From Pseudomonadales bacterium (GTDB lineage: Bacteria > Pseudomonadota > Gammaproteobacteria > Pseudomonadales > DT-91): a stretch of 64,000 nucleotides of DNA. The translations under genes and the position numbers were made by a program. The stretch is taken from the NCBI GenBank assembly GCA_013215055.1, contig JABSRQ010000011.1:37939-101938 (forward strand), read 5' to 3'. The notes under the pieces are model-generated. The model was not told the DNA's origin. It saw only the letters and a program-made list of their open reading frames with translations, and did no database searches. Shown piece by piece: positions 9,314 to 18,513 of this stretch. Numbering within the stretch: position 1 is the first letter of the stretch; every line of letters begins with the position of its first letter.

Positions 9314-9880
9314 CGAAAAATGTCCTTTTTATTTGAGCTTAGAGGTAAAGCTAGGCTTTGCCTCTAAGCAATAATCGATATATCTGTCCATGTTATTGAT
9401 CAAGCCCATATCCAAGTTTTTTGGCCTAGATCCAAGATCAATTAACTATACAAATTTCCTTAAGTGTTAGCCGTTTATTATAGGCTATTACTCTCAGAGT
9501 TTGTTTAGCTATTACTCAAAAGAATAACCTGTTAAAGGGTGAATATCTATAAGATGATATCTCTCAATAACTTTATATATGCGGATAACTTTTTCGGTAT
9601 TTTTTAAGCTATTGATTGCATTTTTTAGATGAGAAATTCTATGTTAGTGAATCCACTGCACATATATTGTATGCGGCGTCATGAATATACTGTAGGAACC
9701 GATCCTACAGTGGCCCAATACAGGATAAACTCGGTAAGATAAGCTTATCCTGTATTAGAACCCCATGTTTATTTGATGAATATGGGGCTTTATTTGTATT
9801 GAGATTGTGCTTTTGTGTTAGTCTGTTGATTAAATATTAAACTAATATTAGCTAACGATTCGCTTAATAATAATCGTTTA
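9314..9880. other. 567-bp gene-free region with tandem hairpins
   Basis: No credible protein gene. The left half is AT-rich without obvious signals. The right half (9688-9795) holds three consecutive hairpins, listed separately, and the DNA from there to 9880 is the leader of the CHASE4 kinase gene. Confidence 0.55.
9688..9795 (+). ncRNA. Candidate structured RNA or leader: three tandem hairpins
   Basis: Three stem-loops follow one another. Hairpin 1 (9689-9711) is ACTGTAGGA/TCCTACAGT with a five-base loop. Hairpin 2 (9717-9756) is a perfect 12-bp stem AATACAGGATAA/TTATCCTGTATT with a 16-base loop. Hairpin 3 (9761-9787) is CCCCAT/ATGGGG followed by CTTTATTTG. The last could end transcription, so the whole could be a small RNA or an attenuating leader of the kinase gene that begins 85 bp further on. 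It does not match the conserved core of any riboswitch class I know (no c-di-GMP or cobalamin box). A decayed repeat element is the alternative. Confidence 0.35.
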
Positions 9881-12082
9881 TTGCTACGGAAAATTGCCGT
9901 GCGCTTACAACGCCAAATTCTGATTTTTATCTTGCTGACATCGGTCCTGTCGATGGGCAGTACTTATGCCATCCTGGGTTATTATATCCAGTCTGAATTC
10001 TCGGATTTTGAGAAAAATCAAATCTTAAAAGACACAAAAAGAACAAAAAATCTGCTGAATAATGCCATCTCTGAATTAAGTTTGTTAACCCGTGATTGGT
10101 CTATCTGGGATGATAGCTACATTTTTATTGATACGCAGAATCAATCTTTTCTTGATATTAATGTTAGCCGTGAAGCCCTAAATATTATTGATGTCAATTA
10201 TCTGGTGCTTAGTGGCAGCGATGGTCAGATTATTTATGCACGTAGTCTTAAACCTGATGATTCCGAGCTTCAGCTATTAAATAAAAAAGAACAAGAGGCT
10301 TTTTCGGCATTAGTGGCTTATCAACGTTTACATCAGAAAAAAGAAGTTAATGCGCATCAATGAACATTGATGGGCAGACTATTTTATTGTTCTCAACAAC
10401 AGGTGTTTCCCAGTGTTGATGATGGTCGTATTAGCAATGGCTATTTGTTATTTTCCAGGTTGTGTGATGAAAAACTTTTACAGCGTATCAGTGAAATAAA
10501 TAATCAAGAAGTTTTTATTATTCTTGAGACTTTAAGTAATGCTGAATTACATTTTAACGTACTCAATGATGATCAGGTGCAGGGCAGTTTTAATCTTTAC
10601 GATTATAAAGAACAGCCCTTGTTTGCTTTGGGTATTGTTAAAGAAAGGAAAATCCAACAATACGGAAAGGCGATTAATAGAACCATATTGTTAACGATTT
10701 TATCGTTAGGTGTACTTACCGCCATGGCGGCTTATTTATTAATTAACCAGTTAGTGATTAAGAAAATTGCCAGCTTACGTCAATTTATTCAGAGTTATAG
10801 TGAAAATAGAAAACTTGAACAGCCGATTTTTATTAAGGGACGTTGCGAAATTTCCGACCTGGGCCAAGATTTTAATACCCTGATAAAAACTATCACGGCC
10901 CATGAAAAAGAATTGCAACAGACCACCCTTGCAGCCGAAGCGGCGAATAGATCAAAAAGTGAATTTATCGCCAATATGAGCCATGAAATTCGCACACCGA
11001 TGACCGCTATTTTGGGTTTTACCGAGTTAATTAAAGCTGGCAATATTGATGATGACGAGAAAAAAGAATATCTATTAACCATAGAGAAAAATGGTCAACA
11101 ATTATTGGCTTTGATTAATGAGGTCTTAGACCTAGCCAAAGTTGAAGCCGGTAATTTTAATATTCATAAACACGATATTAGGCTAGAGCCTATGGTTAAT
11201 GAAGTATTGACATTGATGCAAGCACCGGCGAAAAAATCCCAGTTACTGCTTAAATTAAACTATCTATCAGCGATTCCAGAGACCCTTAATACCGATGCCG
11301 ATAGAGTTAAACAAATTTTGATTAACCTGATAGGTAATGCAATTAAGTTTACACCGAGTGGTAATGTTAGTGTTGATATTGAGGTTGATGAGCTTGAACA
11401 TAGACTAAATATAGCGGTGTCGGATACCGGTATTGGTATGGACTCAAACACCATTAAAAATATTTTCCAGCCTTTTTATCAAGATGAATCTGCCAGTAAT
11501 CGTCAATTTCAAGGTACGGGTCTGGGTTTAAGTATCAGTAAAACCTTAAGTGATAAAATGGCTGCACCGTTAACTGTAAAAAGTGAACTAACAAAAGGCA
11601 GCACCTTTACCCTACGTCTACCTTATGCGGCAGAAACACCGTTAATCGAAGCCAGTTTGATGAATGGTAAAAGCGTGCCTAAAGTTCATCATCGGGAGCT
11701 GTTATCGGGCAGTGTTTTTGTGATTGATGACAATAGTGTGATTTCTTTATTAGTGTGCAAAATATTAAATAATTTTGGTATAGATACTCTCAGTGATAAC
11801 GATTCGGTTAATGCGGTTAACAGCTTACTTGAAGGCAAGATTAAACCGGATTTTGTATTGATGGATATGCAAATGCCGATATTGGATGGTTATCAGGCTA
11901 CACGAAAACTGAAAGCCGCTGGTTTTGATAAACCAATTATCGCTATCACCGCTAACAGCATGATGGGTGATAAGGAAAAATGTATGCAGGCAGGTTGTGA
12001 TGGTTTTTTAAGTAAACCGATTGGGCAAAATACCTTGTATAAAACCTGTGAAGTTTTGCTAATGCAAGAATACAGTGAGTAA
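9881..12082 (+). pseudogene. CHASE4 hybrid histidine kinase interrupted by an in-frame TGA
   Basis: Two open frames, 9881-10363 (160 codons) and 10367-12082 (571 codons), are in the same frame and separated only by TGA at 10361-10363. Read through, they give one hybrid kinase. It has a transmembrane helix (~9-30), then a CHASE4 periplasmic sensor with the family signature LLTRDWSIWDDSY, which is cut by the stop, then a second helix (~265-288) and a HAMP-like linker. The cytoplasmic part has HisKA (NMSHEIRTP, His ~206 of the downstream frame), HATPase ([19 protein letters not shown]) and a receiver (VFVIDDNS, Asp in LMDMQMP, ~498). The start is TTG at 9881; no ATG is available. The downstream part alone would lack half of the sensor and the first membrane helix. 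Nonsense mutation is most likely; readthrough cannot be excluded, as there are no other lesions. Only 11 bp separate it from the convergent HDOD gene. Confidence 0.8.
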
Positions 12083-12093
12083 GACATTTAACA

Positions 12094-13134
12094 TTACGTT
12101 GTCTGCATGGCCTGCGTCACTTCAAGAACCTCATCATACAGTTGCTCGGGTATATTTAGCAGCTGCATCAAAATTTCCAATTGTTCCTGTGAAATGTGCT
12201 TTGTTTGTTGCAAATGAATCGCCTGAGAAAAGGTGACGGCCCTTTGTAAAATAGCATTCATCGGCTTATCCCCCTGTCTCATGATGATATTGAGCAGGTC
12301 TCCGGGGATTTCCCATTGTTTTACTATGCAGGCCGATAAGCTTTTTCCACAACGTTGTTGTAAATAATAAAATCCATGGCTGGATTCATCGTTATCAACA
12401 AAGTCCCAGGTCGCTAATTGACAAAAAAGCGTCAGTTCGCCGATATTATTAAATAAACCGGATAGATAACCGATAAAAGGCTCTTCTTTTTCTTGTGTCG
12501 CCAGTAATTGTCCGATAATGCCGCTACGCAGAGCATGAGCCCATAAATGTGTGCCAAAGTTATTTTTTTGCGCCATCTTATCGGCGCTTATAGGTTGTAA
12601 CATCGAGGTGCATAACAAAGAGCGCAGGCCCTGTGTGCCTAGAATGACCACGGCCCGTTGAAAGCTATCAACGACTTTATTTGCCGGATTGAAAAATGCC
12701 GAGTTGGCGGTTTTAAGCACCGCCGCCGCAACACTTGGGTCTTGCTGAATCAATTTAACAAAATCATCGGTACTGGAATTTTTATCACTTAAACAGCGTA
12801 ATAACTGCGGCACAATAGTGGGCAAACTGGGTGTACATTGCTCGCGAAAGGGGCCATCTAATGCAAACCGGCGATTTAATGCATCCAGTTCAATCAGGCG
12901 TTCCAGGGATAAAACGTGCTGCTTGAGGGATACCTTAAATATACTTTCATAAAATTGCCGATTGATTTCATCAGGGCTGAGTTCAGGATATTGCTCTAAA
13001 GTAAGTTCGTTGAGTGGAGCTGATTCAGTTACGGACGCATCCTGTTCTTGAAGTTGCTTTAAAGCCTGGGCATTGATTTCATCGACATCGGGAGCCGTTT
13101 TCTTGCCTGTTAATTTACTAAAAAATTGTGCCAT
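12094..13134 (-). CDS. HDOD domain signalling protein
   Basis: Residues ~80-290 of this 346-residue protein form an HDOD domain: LPTIVPQLLRCLSDKNSS, then VKLIQQDPSVAAAVLKTANSAFF and FQRAVVILGTQGLRSLL, the usual order of conserved helices. HDOD proteins are degenerate relatives of HD phosphohydrolases that scaffold or regulate in motility, cyclic-dinucleotide and chemotaxis-like pathways. No extra GAF, EAL or GGDEF domain is present. The N-terminal 60 residues are charged and low in complexity. It is convergent with the broken kinase gene 11 bp away and probably transcribed alone. A regulatory target cannot be named from this context. Confidence 0.85.
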   Translation of the reverse strand: MAQFFSKLTGKKTAPDVDEINAQALKQLQEQDASVTESAPLNELTLEQYPELSPDEINRQFYESIFKVSLKQHVLSLERLIELDALNRRFALDGPFREQCTPSLPTIVPQLLRCLSDKNSSTDDFVKLIQQDPSVAAAVLKTANSAFFNPANKVVDSFQRAVVILGTQGLRSLLCTSMLQPISADKMAQKNNFGTHLWAHALRSGIIGQLLATQEKEEPFIGYLSGLFNNIGELTLFCQLATWDFVDNDESSHGFYYLQQRCGKSLSACIVKQWEIPGDLLNIIMRQGDKPMNAILQRAVTFSQAIHLQQTKHISQEQLEILMQLLNIPEQLYDEVLEVTQAMQTT

Positions 13135-13224
13135 ATAGTCCTAAGCCTCAAAAGTCCTTTCTTTATACCTATAAGCTTAGTTCAGCTTACGGTAATTGCT
13201 TTAAAGCTTGGGCTTGGCGGCTAA

Positions 13225-14097
13225 TCAGCTCCACATCACCAGTATGCTGGCGAGTGCGATTAAAACCAGAGACAGCAACTCTTTAATTTTTACCTTCTGC
13301 TTAAGCCAGAACATCGCAATCAACATCGTGAAAAAGACTTCTATTTGCCCCAGGGTTTTTACATAAGGCACGGTCTGTAACGACATCGCACTAAACCAAC
13401 CTATGGAACCCAAGCAGCTGGTTGTACTGGTCAGTACGGTTAATTTCGGTCTATCTAGCAAGGCTTTGAGGGTGTGTTTATCCGTTGCCAGAAGATAAGT
13501 GAGCAGGGCGGTGGTTTGCACGGTGATAACACACAGTAAAACCCAGGCCGCTTTATGCGGAAAGGGCAGGTCCAAGACTAAACTGGCTTCACGTATCCAT
13601 AATGAGGTCAGCGCAAATGCACTGCCACAGAGTAGGCCAATCAATGCGGTTTCACCTGAGAGTTCTTTAAAGCCTTTGGGGCTGCTTAACATAAAGACCG
13701 CAATGCCGCCGATCATAACGCCAATCCAGCCCAGAAAAGATAGTTGTGTACCAAAAAAAAGCACACCTAAAATAGCCGCTACAATGGCTTCACTTTTGGC
13801 TAAACCAGCGCCCACGGCATAGTTCTTCAACTTAAATAATTTCACCATCAGTGCCGTGGCGAAGATTTGCATGGTGGATGCCCCTAATACATATAAAACA
13901 AATGGGCTGGAAATTTGGGGCATGGCGACGGGCTGCCACAGGTAGAGCAAAAAAAGGTAGGCTGCAGCAATAGGTCCGGCCCACAGAAAACGCGCCAGGG
14001 TAACGCCTGCCACTTTCACTTCTTGGCTTAATTGACTGGCAAAGGCATTACGCCAAGCCTGCATAAAAGCCGCAAGAAAAGTAAAAAATATCCACAT
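13225..14097 (-). CDS. EamA/DMT-family membrane transporter
   Basis: The 290-residue protein contains ten hydrophobic helices in two homologous halves of five, the layout of the drug/metabolite transporter superfamily. The end of each half carries the characteristic small-residue-rich helices (GLAKSEAIVAAILGVLFFGTQLSFLGWIGVMIGGIAVFML in the first; VPYVKTLGQIEVFFTMLIAMFWLKQKVKIKE in the second). Substrates in this superfamily range from amino acids to nucleotide sugars and cannot be predicted here. A likely start is the ATG at 14097. It lies downstream of the lipase gene on the same strand, but a strong hairpin separates them, so it is likely an independent unit. Confidence 0.82.
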   Translation of the reverse strand: MWIFFTFLAAFMQAWRNAFASQLSQEVKVAGVTLARFLWAGPIAAAYLFLLYLWQPVAMPQISSPFVLYVLGASTMQIFATALMVKLFKLKNYAVGAGLAKSEAIVAAILGVLFFGTQLSFLGWIGVMIGGIAVFMLSSPKGFKELSGETALIGLLCGSAFALTSLWIREASLVLDLPFPHKAAWVLLCVITVQTTALLTYLLATDKHTLKALLDRPKLTVLTSTTSCLGSIGWFSAMSLQTVPYVKTLGQIEVFFTMLIAMFWLKQKVKIKELLSLVLIALASILVMWS

Positions 14098-14177
14098 AGA
14101 AAAATCTGTTGAAGCTGAGGGGTTAAAAATAATTCAAGAGGATATAGCATCATTTGGAGGATTGGCATTAATAAATA

Positions 14178-14220
14178 AACCATCCTGACAAAGCCATTAG
14201 CCCGCTTTGTCAGGATGGTT
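14178..14220 (-). terminator. Strong 17-bp hairpin after the lipase gene
   Basis: The 17-base arms (AACCATCCTGACAAAGC and its exact complement) enclose a nine-base loop and begin one base after the lipase stop codon. On the minus strand the stem is followed by TTTATTTATTAA, a usable T-rich tract. Confidence 0.82.
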
Positions 14221-14221
14221 G

Positions 14222-15268
14222 TCACTGTTTAGTATATTTCTTACCGTTGATATCGCTATTCGCTTCAGACATCCACTTCTTGATACAGGCATAGACCTCT
14301 GGCGAAAATGCTAAACGCAGATGGTTTATGCCTGGGATAATCGTCGAGTTCTTCTCCAAATCGGGAGGGATAGGCATGTCAGCTCTCATTGGAGACTGGG
14401 CATTGGCACTGTTGGTAGGCACCAATAAATCTCCGATTAAGCTACTCACGGGATGGCTAGGGTTATTCAACAGCGTACCCACAATAAAATGATGATCGGT
14501 GTCTTTTAACCAGGGAATTGCGGTACTTTTAGTGACATTATTTTGCCAGTCTTCATCGATTAAACGGGCATAACGTAAATCTTGTATCGCAGAGCTGCGG
14601 CCACTGTAAATGCCCGATATCATCTTGGCGACGGGATGGGCTTTTTTATCCAACCATTGATAGAGTCCATCGGTGGCTTCTTCCCACGGCGTACCCAGAT
14701 GGGGTGTGCCTATATAAAATGCTTTGCCGACTTTTTTATGCCATTGCGTATTAAAATTTTCGGCATAATAACCGGCTGAACGAATCACCAGGCCTCCGAG
14801 GCTATGGCCGATAAGCACAATGTCTTCGATTTCTAACGGATAAACTTCCATTAAGCCTTCAATGAGCGAGGATAAATAGCGGCCGTTTTCACTGATATGT
14901 AAGCCGCTATTAAAACGCACATAAAGTGGTGTATAGCCAAAATCATTGGCTAACAAACTGCCATAGCTAATATCTAAACCATCATCCAAGCCCATATCGT
15001 TATTGGCTTCGCTGGGGAATGACCACATCTGTTCATGTGAGGAAAGGCCATGAACCAGAATGGCAATCTTTGTGGTGGCTGCCGGCTGTAAGTTTTTAAA
15101 CTGCTTGGATGTTAACGCGATGCGGCGATTTTTGTGATAAAACCCCATGGTGACGGATAAAGCACTGTCTTTCTCGCGTAAGTTATCACCGACCAGGCCG
15201 TTTAAAGCCGAAATGCCCAGTTCCAGGTGAGAACGTTTTAATGATGTTTGGGTGTTTAATGTGTGCAT
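14222..15268 (-). CDS. Alpha/beta-hydrolase, lipase/esterase-like (PGAP1-type)
   Basis: The 348-residue protein has the nucleophile elbow GHSLGG (in IVLIGHSLGGLVIRSAGYYA, residues ~155-160), preceded by the oxyanion-hole strand KIAILVHGLSSHEQMW. A later His within GINHLRLAFSPEVYACIKKWM fits the catalytic His at the end of the fold. The arrangement HGL...GHSLGGLV and the KAFYIGTPHLGTPWE motif match the PGAP1-like/triacylglycerol-lipase group. No signal peptide is seen, so it is probably cytoplasmic. The intergenic region shared with the divergent XRE regulator contains a perfect palindrome, so this gene may be under that regulator's control. Confidence 0.82.
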   Translation of the reverse strand: MHTLNTQTSLKRSHLELGISALNGLVGDNLREKDSALSVTMGFYHKNRRIALTSKQFKNLQPAATTKIAILVHGLSSHEQMWSFPSEANNDMGLDDGLDISYGSLLANDFGYTPLYVRFNSGLHISENGRYLSSLIEGLMEVYPLEIEDIVLIGHSLGGLVIRSAGYYAENFNTQWHKKVGKAFYIGTPHLGTPWEEATDGLYQWLDKKAHPVAKMISGIYSGRSSAIQDLRYARLIDEDWQNNVTKSTAIPWLKDTDHHFIVGTLLNNPSHPVSSLIGDLLVPTNSANAQSPMRADMPIPPDLEKNSTIIPGINHLRLAFSPEVYACIKKWMSEANSDINGKKYTKQ

Positions 15269-15378
15269 TGTTTTTACCTTATCTGTATTTTTGGTGGTTA
15301 TTTAATCAATTGCATTAAACGTGTTTAGATCTTTCATTGAAGGCGTTATAGTAGTGCTGATATGCAATAACTCACTCA

Positions 15379-15409
15379 GTGAATATATGCATGATATGCA
15401 TATATTCAC
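15379..15409. promoter_or_regulatory. Perfect 14-bp inverted repeat, likely XRE operator
   Basis: The arm GTGAATATATGCAT and its exact complement are separated by three bases. The palindrome ends 25 bp before the GTG start of the XRE regulator and lies in the intergenic space shared with the divergent lipase gene. Size and place are those of an autoregulatory operator for a dimeric helix-turn-helix protein. Shorter pieces of the arm (ATATGC) also occur just upstream at 15360-15365. Confidence 0.68.
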
Positions 15410-15434
15410 AAAATGCAAACCTATTGGGGATAAA

Positions 15435-15893
15435 GTGTCTAAAAAAATGCTTAACGGAAGTACCACTTACCCCGCTTTGGTGGGCAGTATTATTGCGCAA
15501 TGCCGCAAAGATAAAGGCATAGGCCAGGCAGAATTTGCCACGATGGTAGGCTTGGGGCAGTCTACCTGGTCACGTATAGAAAAGGGTCAATCTGCGTTGA
15601 CGATAGAACAATTAGCCAAGGCGGCCGAGCAACTTAATATCGAACCCTATGAGTTATTGGCTTTAGTGGATGGTGCCAGGCAGGATTTAAAAGATCAGGG
15701 TATTGAAACCTTATTGAATAGAATTGGGCTTAATAATATGGCCTTATTAGGTTCTATACCGGTGGTTGGACCCACGTTAACCGCGGTGTTATCAGGCGTT
15801 TCAGCATTTGATGAACACAGTAGCACCAATAAAAGTCATAATTTTTTGCGTGCTAAAATTACCGAACAACTGAACAATTTAAAAGAAAAATAA
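15435..15893 (+). CDS. XRE-family helix-turn-helix regulator
   Basis: The 152-residue protein carries a Cro/CI-type HTH at residues ~15-70 (IIAQCRKDKGIGQAEFATMVGLGQSTWSRIEKGQSAL is the helix 1-4 region; LNIEPYELLALV closes the domain). The C-terminal ~80 residues include a hydrophobic stretch (LGSIPVVGPTLTAVLSGV) that may be a dimerisation or membrane-contacting helix. I chose GTG at 15435 because GGGGA lies seven bases before it; ATG at 15447 is an alternative and the frame stays open back to 15321. A palindrome directly upstream suggests it represses itself and perhaps the divergent lipase gene. Confidence 0.75.
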   Translation: MSKKMLNGSTTYPALVGSIIAQCRKDKGIGQAEFATMVGLGQSTWSRIEKGQSALTIEQLAKAAEQLNIEPYELLALVDGARQDLKDQGIETLLNRIGLNNMALLGSIPVVGPTLTAVLSGVSAFDEHSSTNKSHNFLRAKITEQLNNLKEK

Positions 15894-16234
15894 CGTCGAA
15901 ATAGTGTTGCCAGGGGATGGGGGGACAAACCCTATAAGTGCGCTTTTCCCTCGTATGGCATTGTATGAGTTTCAGCTTGAAATGCGAGTTGTGTTAATCA
16001 GCGCTGCCCGCTATAGCATCTATTCTACTTGTTAGATCTGTTATTTATTATAAATATTGAAGGGCTAAAGATATTTGGGCTTTTAGGTCAGAAATGCTGA
16101 AGTAGGAAACCTAATGGCTGCTGTTAGGTATTTAGCCGCCGGTGGCGGCTAGTGTGCCTCAGGTAACTGAAAGGTGCGTGGAATAAAAATTTCAGTATTA
16201 TTGATGTGATCTAAAATTTTTGATCACTAGCTGA
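15894..16234. other. Intergenic region with one GC hairpin
   Basis: About 340 bp without a credible gene between two convergent genes. AGCCGCC-GGT-GGCGGCT (16134-16150) forms a compact hairpin without a T tract. Otherwise I see nothing. Confidence 0.45.
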
Positions 16235-17035
16235 TTAAATCAGATGGGGAATGATGGCCTTGCGTTCAGTGGGGTATTCTTCCTGAAACTTATCTTTATA
16301 CCATTGATGTGCACCTCTGGCCTGAAAGAATAGCGGGATAACAACCCAGGCTGCATACACAAAACCTACAAAGCTCCAGGTCATGATCGCAAAACCAATC
16401 CATTCAATGCATTCGCCCATATAGTTTGGGCAGGAGACATATTTATAACACTTGCCATAAGGTATTTTATATTCTGTCTCTCCCGGCTTACGCAGATTGA
16501 TTAAAATATTATCCGATTGAATGTTAATGATAAATCCTGTGATAAACATCGTCATACCAATAATAAATCGAGGGTCATATAGCCACTCTATTGGGTAACT
16601 TGTTAAGGATCCAAAATAATGGCCGATGATATAACCGTTAATAATATAAAATACCGTGGAAGCCAGCATTGAAATTACCGGCATGGTTTTGCCTTTGACC
16701 TTGATACGTTGGGGGAAAATAATCGCGCGATTAAAATAATGTATAAGAAATGCGGCCACGATAACGGCGGATACATTTAATGGCTGATCACCTATCACAT
16801 AGTAATAAATTACCATAATTAGGATGGGCACTTCCATCAGCATCCAACCGGTTTTTTTATCGATGCTGCCACCCAGCTTGCGGATAAAGGTATTTTCGAT
16901 ACGGTTGCTGATCGGTAATTGTTTACCCAATAGAATAATCAGGCCACTGATGACACTCAGGCCTAACCAAAAGTAGAGAAAGTGATTAAGGCTGGCTAGA
17001 TCCAGGATTTCCAGTTTATGTAATAATTCCATCAT
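16235..17035 (-). CDS. Steroid 5-alpha-reductase-like membrane enzyme
   Basis: The 266-residue protein has about six or seven membrane helices. Its C-terminal third carries the 3-oxo-5-alpha-steroid 4-dehydrogenase signature: YVSCPNYMGECIEWIGFAI (residues ~200-218) and a terminal block HQWYKDKFQEEYPTERKAIIP, which align residue by residue with eukaryotic SRD5A enzymes (NY.GE..EW.G, WY..KF..YP..RK..IP). These residues bind NADPH and the steroid A ring in that family. The reaction would be reduction of a delta-4 double bond of a 3-oxosteroid or related enone. Bacterial members also act on other lipids, so the substrate is open. The gene stands alone with ~450 bp of non-coding DNA upstream. Confidence 0.8.
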   Translation of the reverse strand: MMELLHKLEILDLASLNHFLYFWLGLSVISGLIILLGKQLPISNRIENTFIRKLGGSIDKKTGWMLMEVPILIMVIYYYVIGDQPLNVSAVIVAAFLIHYFNRAIIFPQRIKVKGKTMPVISMLASTVFYIINGYIIGHYFGSLTSYPIEWLYDPRFIIGMTMFITGFIINIQSDNILINLRKPGETEYKIPYGKCYKYVSCPNYMGECIEWIGFAIMTWSFVGFVYAAWVVIPLFFQARGAHQWYKDKFQEEYPTERKAIIPHLI

Positions 17036-17488
17036 ATGCAGGTATCGCTTTTCCTAGTCGCAATAAAAATGTGACTAGTAGCTTAACCAAAAAAACTTGC
17101 GCAGAAAACATTTAAGCTAAGTTTTATAGCCAGAGTAGATCTATCAATAACAGGTAGCCCCTCTCTAAATCGGAAACATTGGCAAGTGGGTTTTGGATTT
17201 TTTCAGCCTAAAATACCTTTGATAAACAGACACCTTTAGTGCAGACAATCCCGTCACCAGCGAGCTTATAATCTCAAACCTCACCCTCGCCCTCGCCCTG
17301 TTATTAACAGGCTGTTCAAAAGCGGCAGACAACAATATCTCTACAGAAATGGGGGATAAAAATGATCACATCAAGGATTTTTAAGTGATGGCGAGCGTCT
17401 TTGAGGGTGATTATTTTCCTGTGAATAAGTCATTCGGGCAAAGGCCGTTAAATAGATAAGCTTATTATTATAAAAAACCTCGATAGTC
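17036..17488. other. Intergenic region with a lipoprotein-tail remnant
   Basis: About 450 bp between two minus-strand genes. The only coding-like signal is the short plus-strand frame at 17226-17384, described separately. Confidence 0.4.
17226..17384 (+). pseudogene. Possible remnant of a small lipoprotein gene
   Basis: After a stop at 17223 the frame reads ...SELIISNLTLALALLLTGC, a hydrophobic helix ending in a lipobox (LLTGC), then SKAADNNISTEMGDKNDHIKDF and a stop. There is no ATG, GTG or TTG before the hydrophobic part, so as it stands it could not be translated normally. Either it has lost its 5' end or the resemblance is chance. Confidence 0.3.
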
Positions 17489-18385
17489 TTAGGTTAATAC
17501 ATTGTTTAAAGCACTACGCAAATCGGGGTATTGAAAATGGAAGCCTTCATCGACTGCATGTTTGGGTAAAACCCTTTGTCCGGTTAATAATAGCCGCGAC
17601 ATCTCGCCGAGTAACAATTTAAGAACAAAGGCGGGAACTGCAAAAAAAGCAGGTCGCATCAAAATATTGGAAAAAATTTGGGTAAACTCTTCGTTGGTGA
17701 CCGGTGTGGGAGCGGTGGCGTTATACACACCTGCAGACTTTTTATGATCCAATAGAAATACGATCAAGTTAACCAAATCTGTTCTATGTACCCAGGACAT
17801 CCACTGTTTACCCGAGCCCAGTTTCCCCCCCAAGCCCAGTTTAAATGGCCATAACATTTTTTGTAAAAATCCCCCTCCTGGCCCTATCACCAAACCCGTA
17901 CGTAGCAGGCAAACCCTGATGCCCATGGCTTGGGCTTTCATCGCCTCTTGCTCCCAATGCTCACAGAGATCGTGGGTATATTCCCGATGAAAGGGCGAGG
18001 ATTCATTGATGACTTCATCGCCGCAATCGCCATAAAACCCCACAGCCGATCCACTGATGATCACCTCGGGTTTATAATCACATGACCTTAGATATACGAT
18101 TAATTCGTGAGTGATGCTAATTCGGCTGTCTTCCAGTGATTTTTTTCTGGCGCGGGTCCAGCGTCTATCAGCAATAGGCATGCCGGCTAGATTGATGATG
18201 GCATCAAATTCATCGGAGCTGACCAGTTGATTGAAATTCTGAATGGCTGATACTTCTTTGCCACAGATGGATTTTACACGTTCCGGTTTACGGCTTAAAA
18301 CGGTGACTTTATGCCCGTTATTAACAAGCCTGTGACATAAAAATGCACCTATAAAACCGGTGCCACCGGTCATTAAAATTTTCAT
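17489..18385 (-). CDS. TIGR01777-family NAD(P)-dependent epimerase (YfcH-like)
   Basis: The protein begins MKILMTGGTGFIGAFLCHRL, the nucleotide-binding motif of extended short-chain dehydrogenases (GGTGFIG). Further landmarks of the TIGR01777/YfcH group are INLAGMPIADRRWTRARKKSLEDSR, SGSAVGFYGDCGDEVINE and the C-terminal DUF1731 segment (VPAFVLKLLLGEMSRLLLTGQRVLPKHAVDEGFHFQYPDL). The last includes the RVLP.K..E.GF.F.YP pattern. Substrate unknown in the family; its yeast and bacterial relatives act on sugars or are linked to cell division. I chose ATG at 18385 rather than 18397 because TTGAGG precedes it at a proper distance. Confidence 0.85.
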   Translation of the reverse strand: MKILMTGGTGFIGAFLCHRLVNNGHKVTVLSRKPERVKSICGKEVSAIQNFNQLVSSDEFDAIINLAGMPIADRRWTRARKKSLEDSRISITHELIVYLRSCDYKPEVIISGSAVGFYGDCGDEVINESSPFHREYTHDLCEHWEQEAMKAQAMGIRVCLLRTGLVIGPGGGFLQKMLWPFKLGLGGKLGSGKQWMSWVHRTDLVNLIVFLLDHKKSAGVYNATAPTPVTNEEFTQIFSNILMRPAFFAVPAFVLKLLLGEMSRLLLTGQRVLPKHAVDEGFHFQYPDLRSALNNVLT

Positions 18386-18513
18386 GATAAACCTCAATAC
18401 ATCCTGAAAATATCATGTTTTAAGCGTAGCAGTTTCTATGGGATTTGTAGGGCCATGGACAATTATAATGCAGGATGCCCCACGCATTGATCATGTCTTG
18501 CTAGCCCGTTTGA

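Noticed and set aside
10361..10363. TGA as a selenocysteine codon in the CHASE4 kinase
   Set aside because: CHASE4 proteins do not carry selenocysteine at this place, and no SECIS-like hairpin is evident directly after it. Nonsense mutation is simpler.
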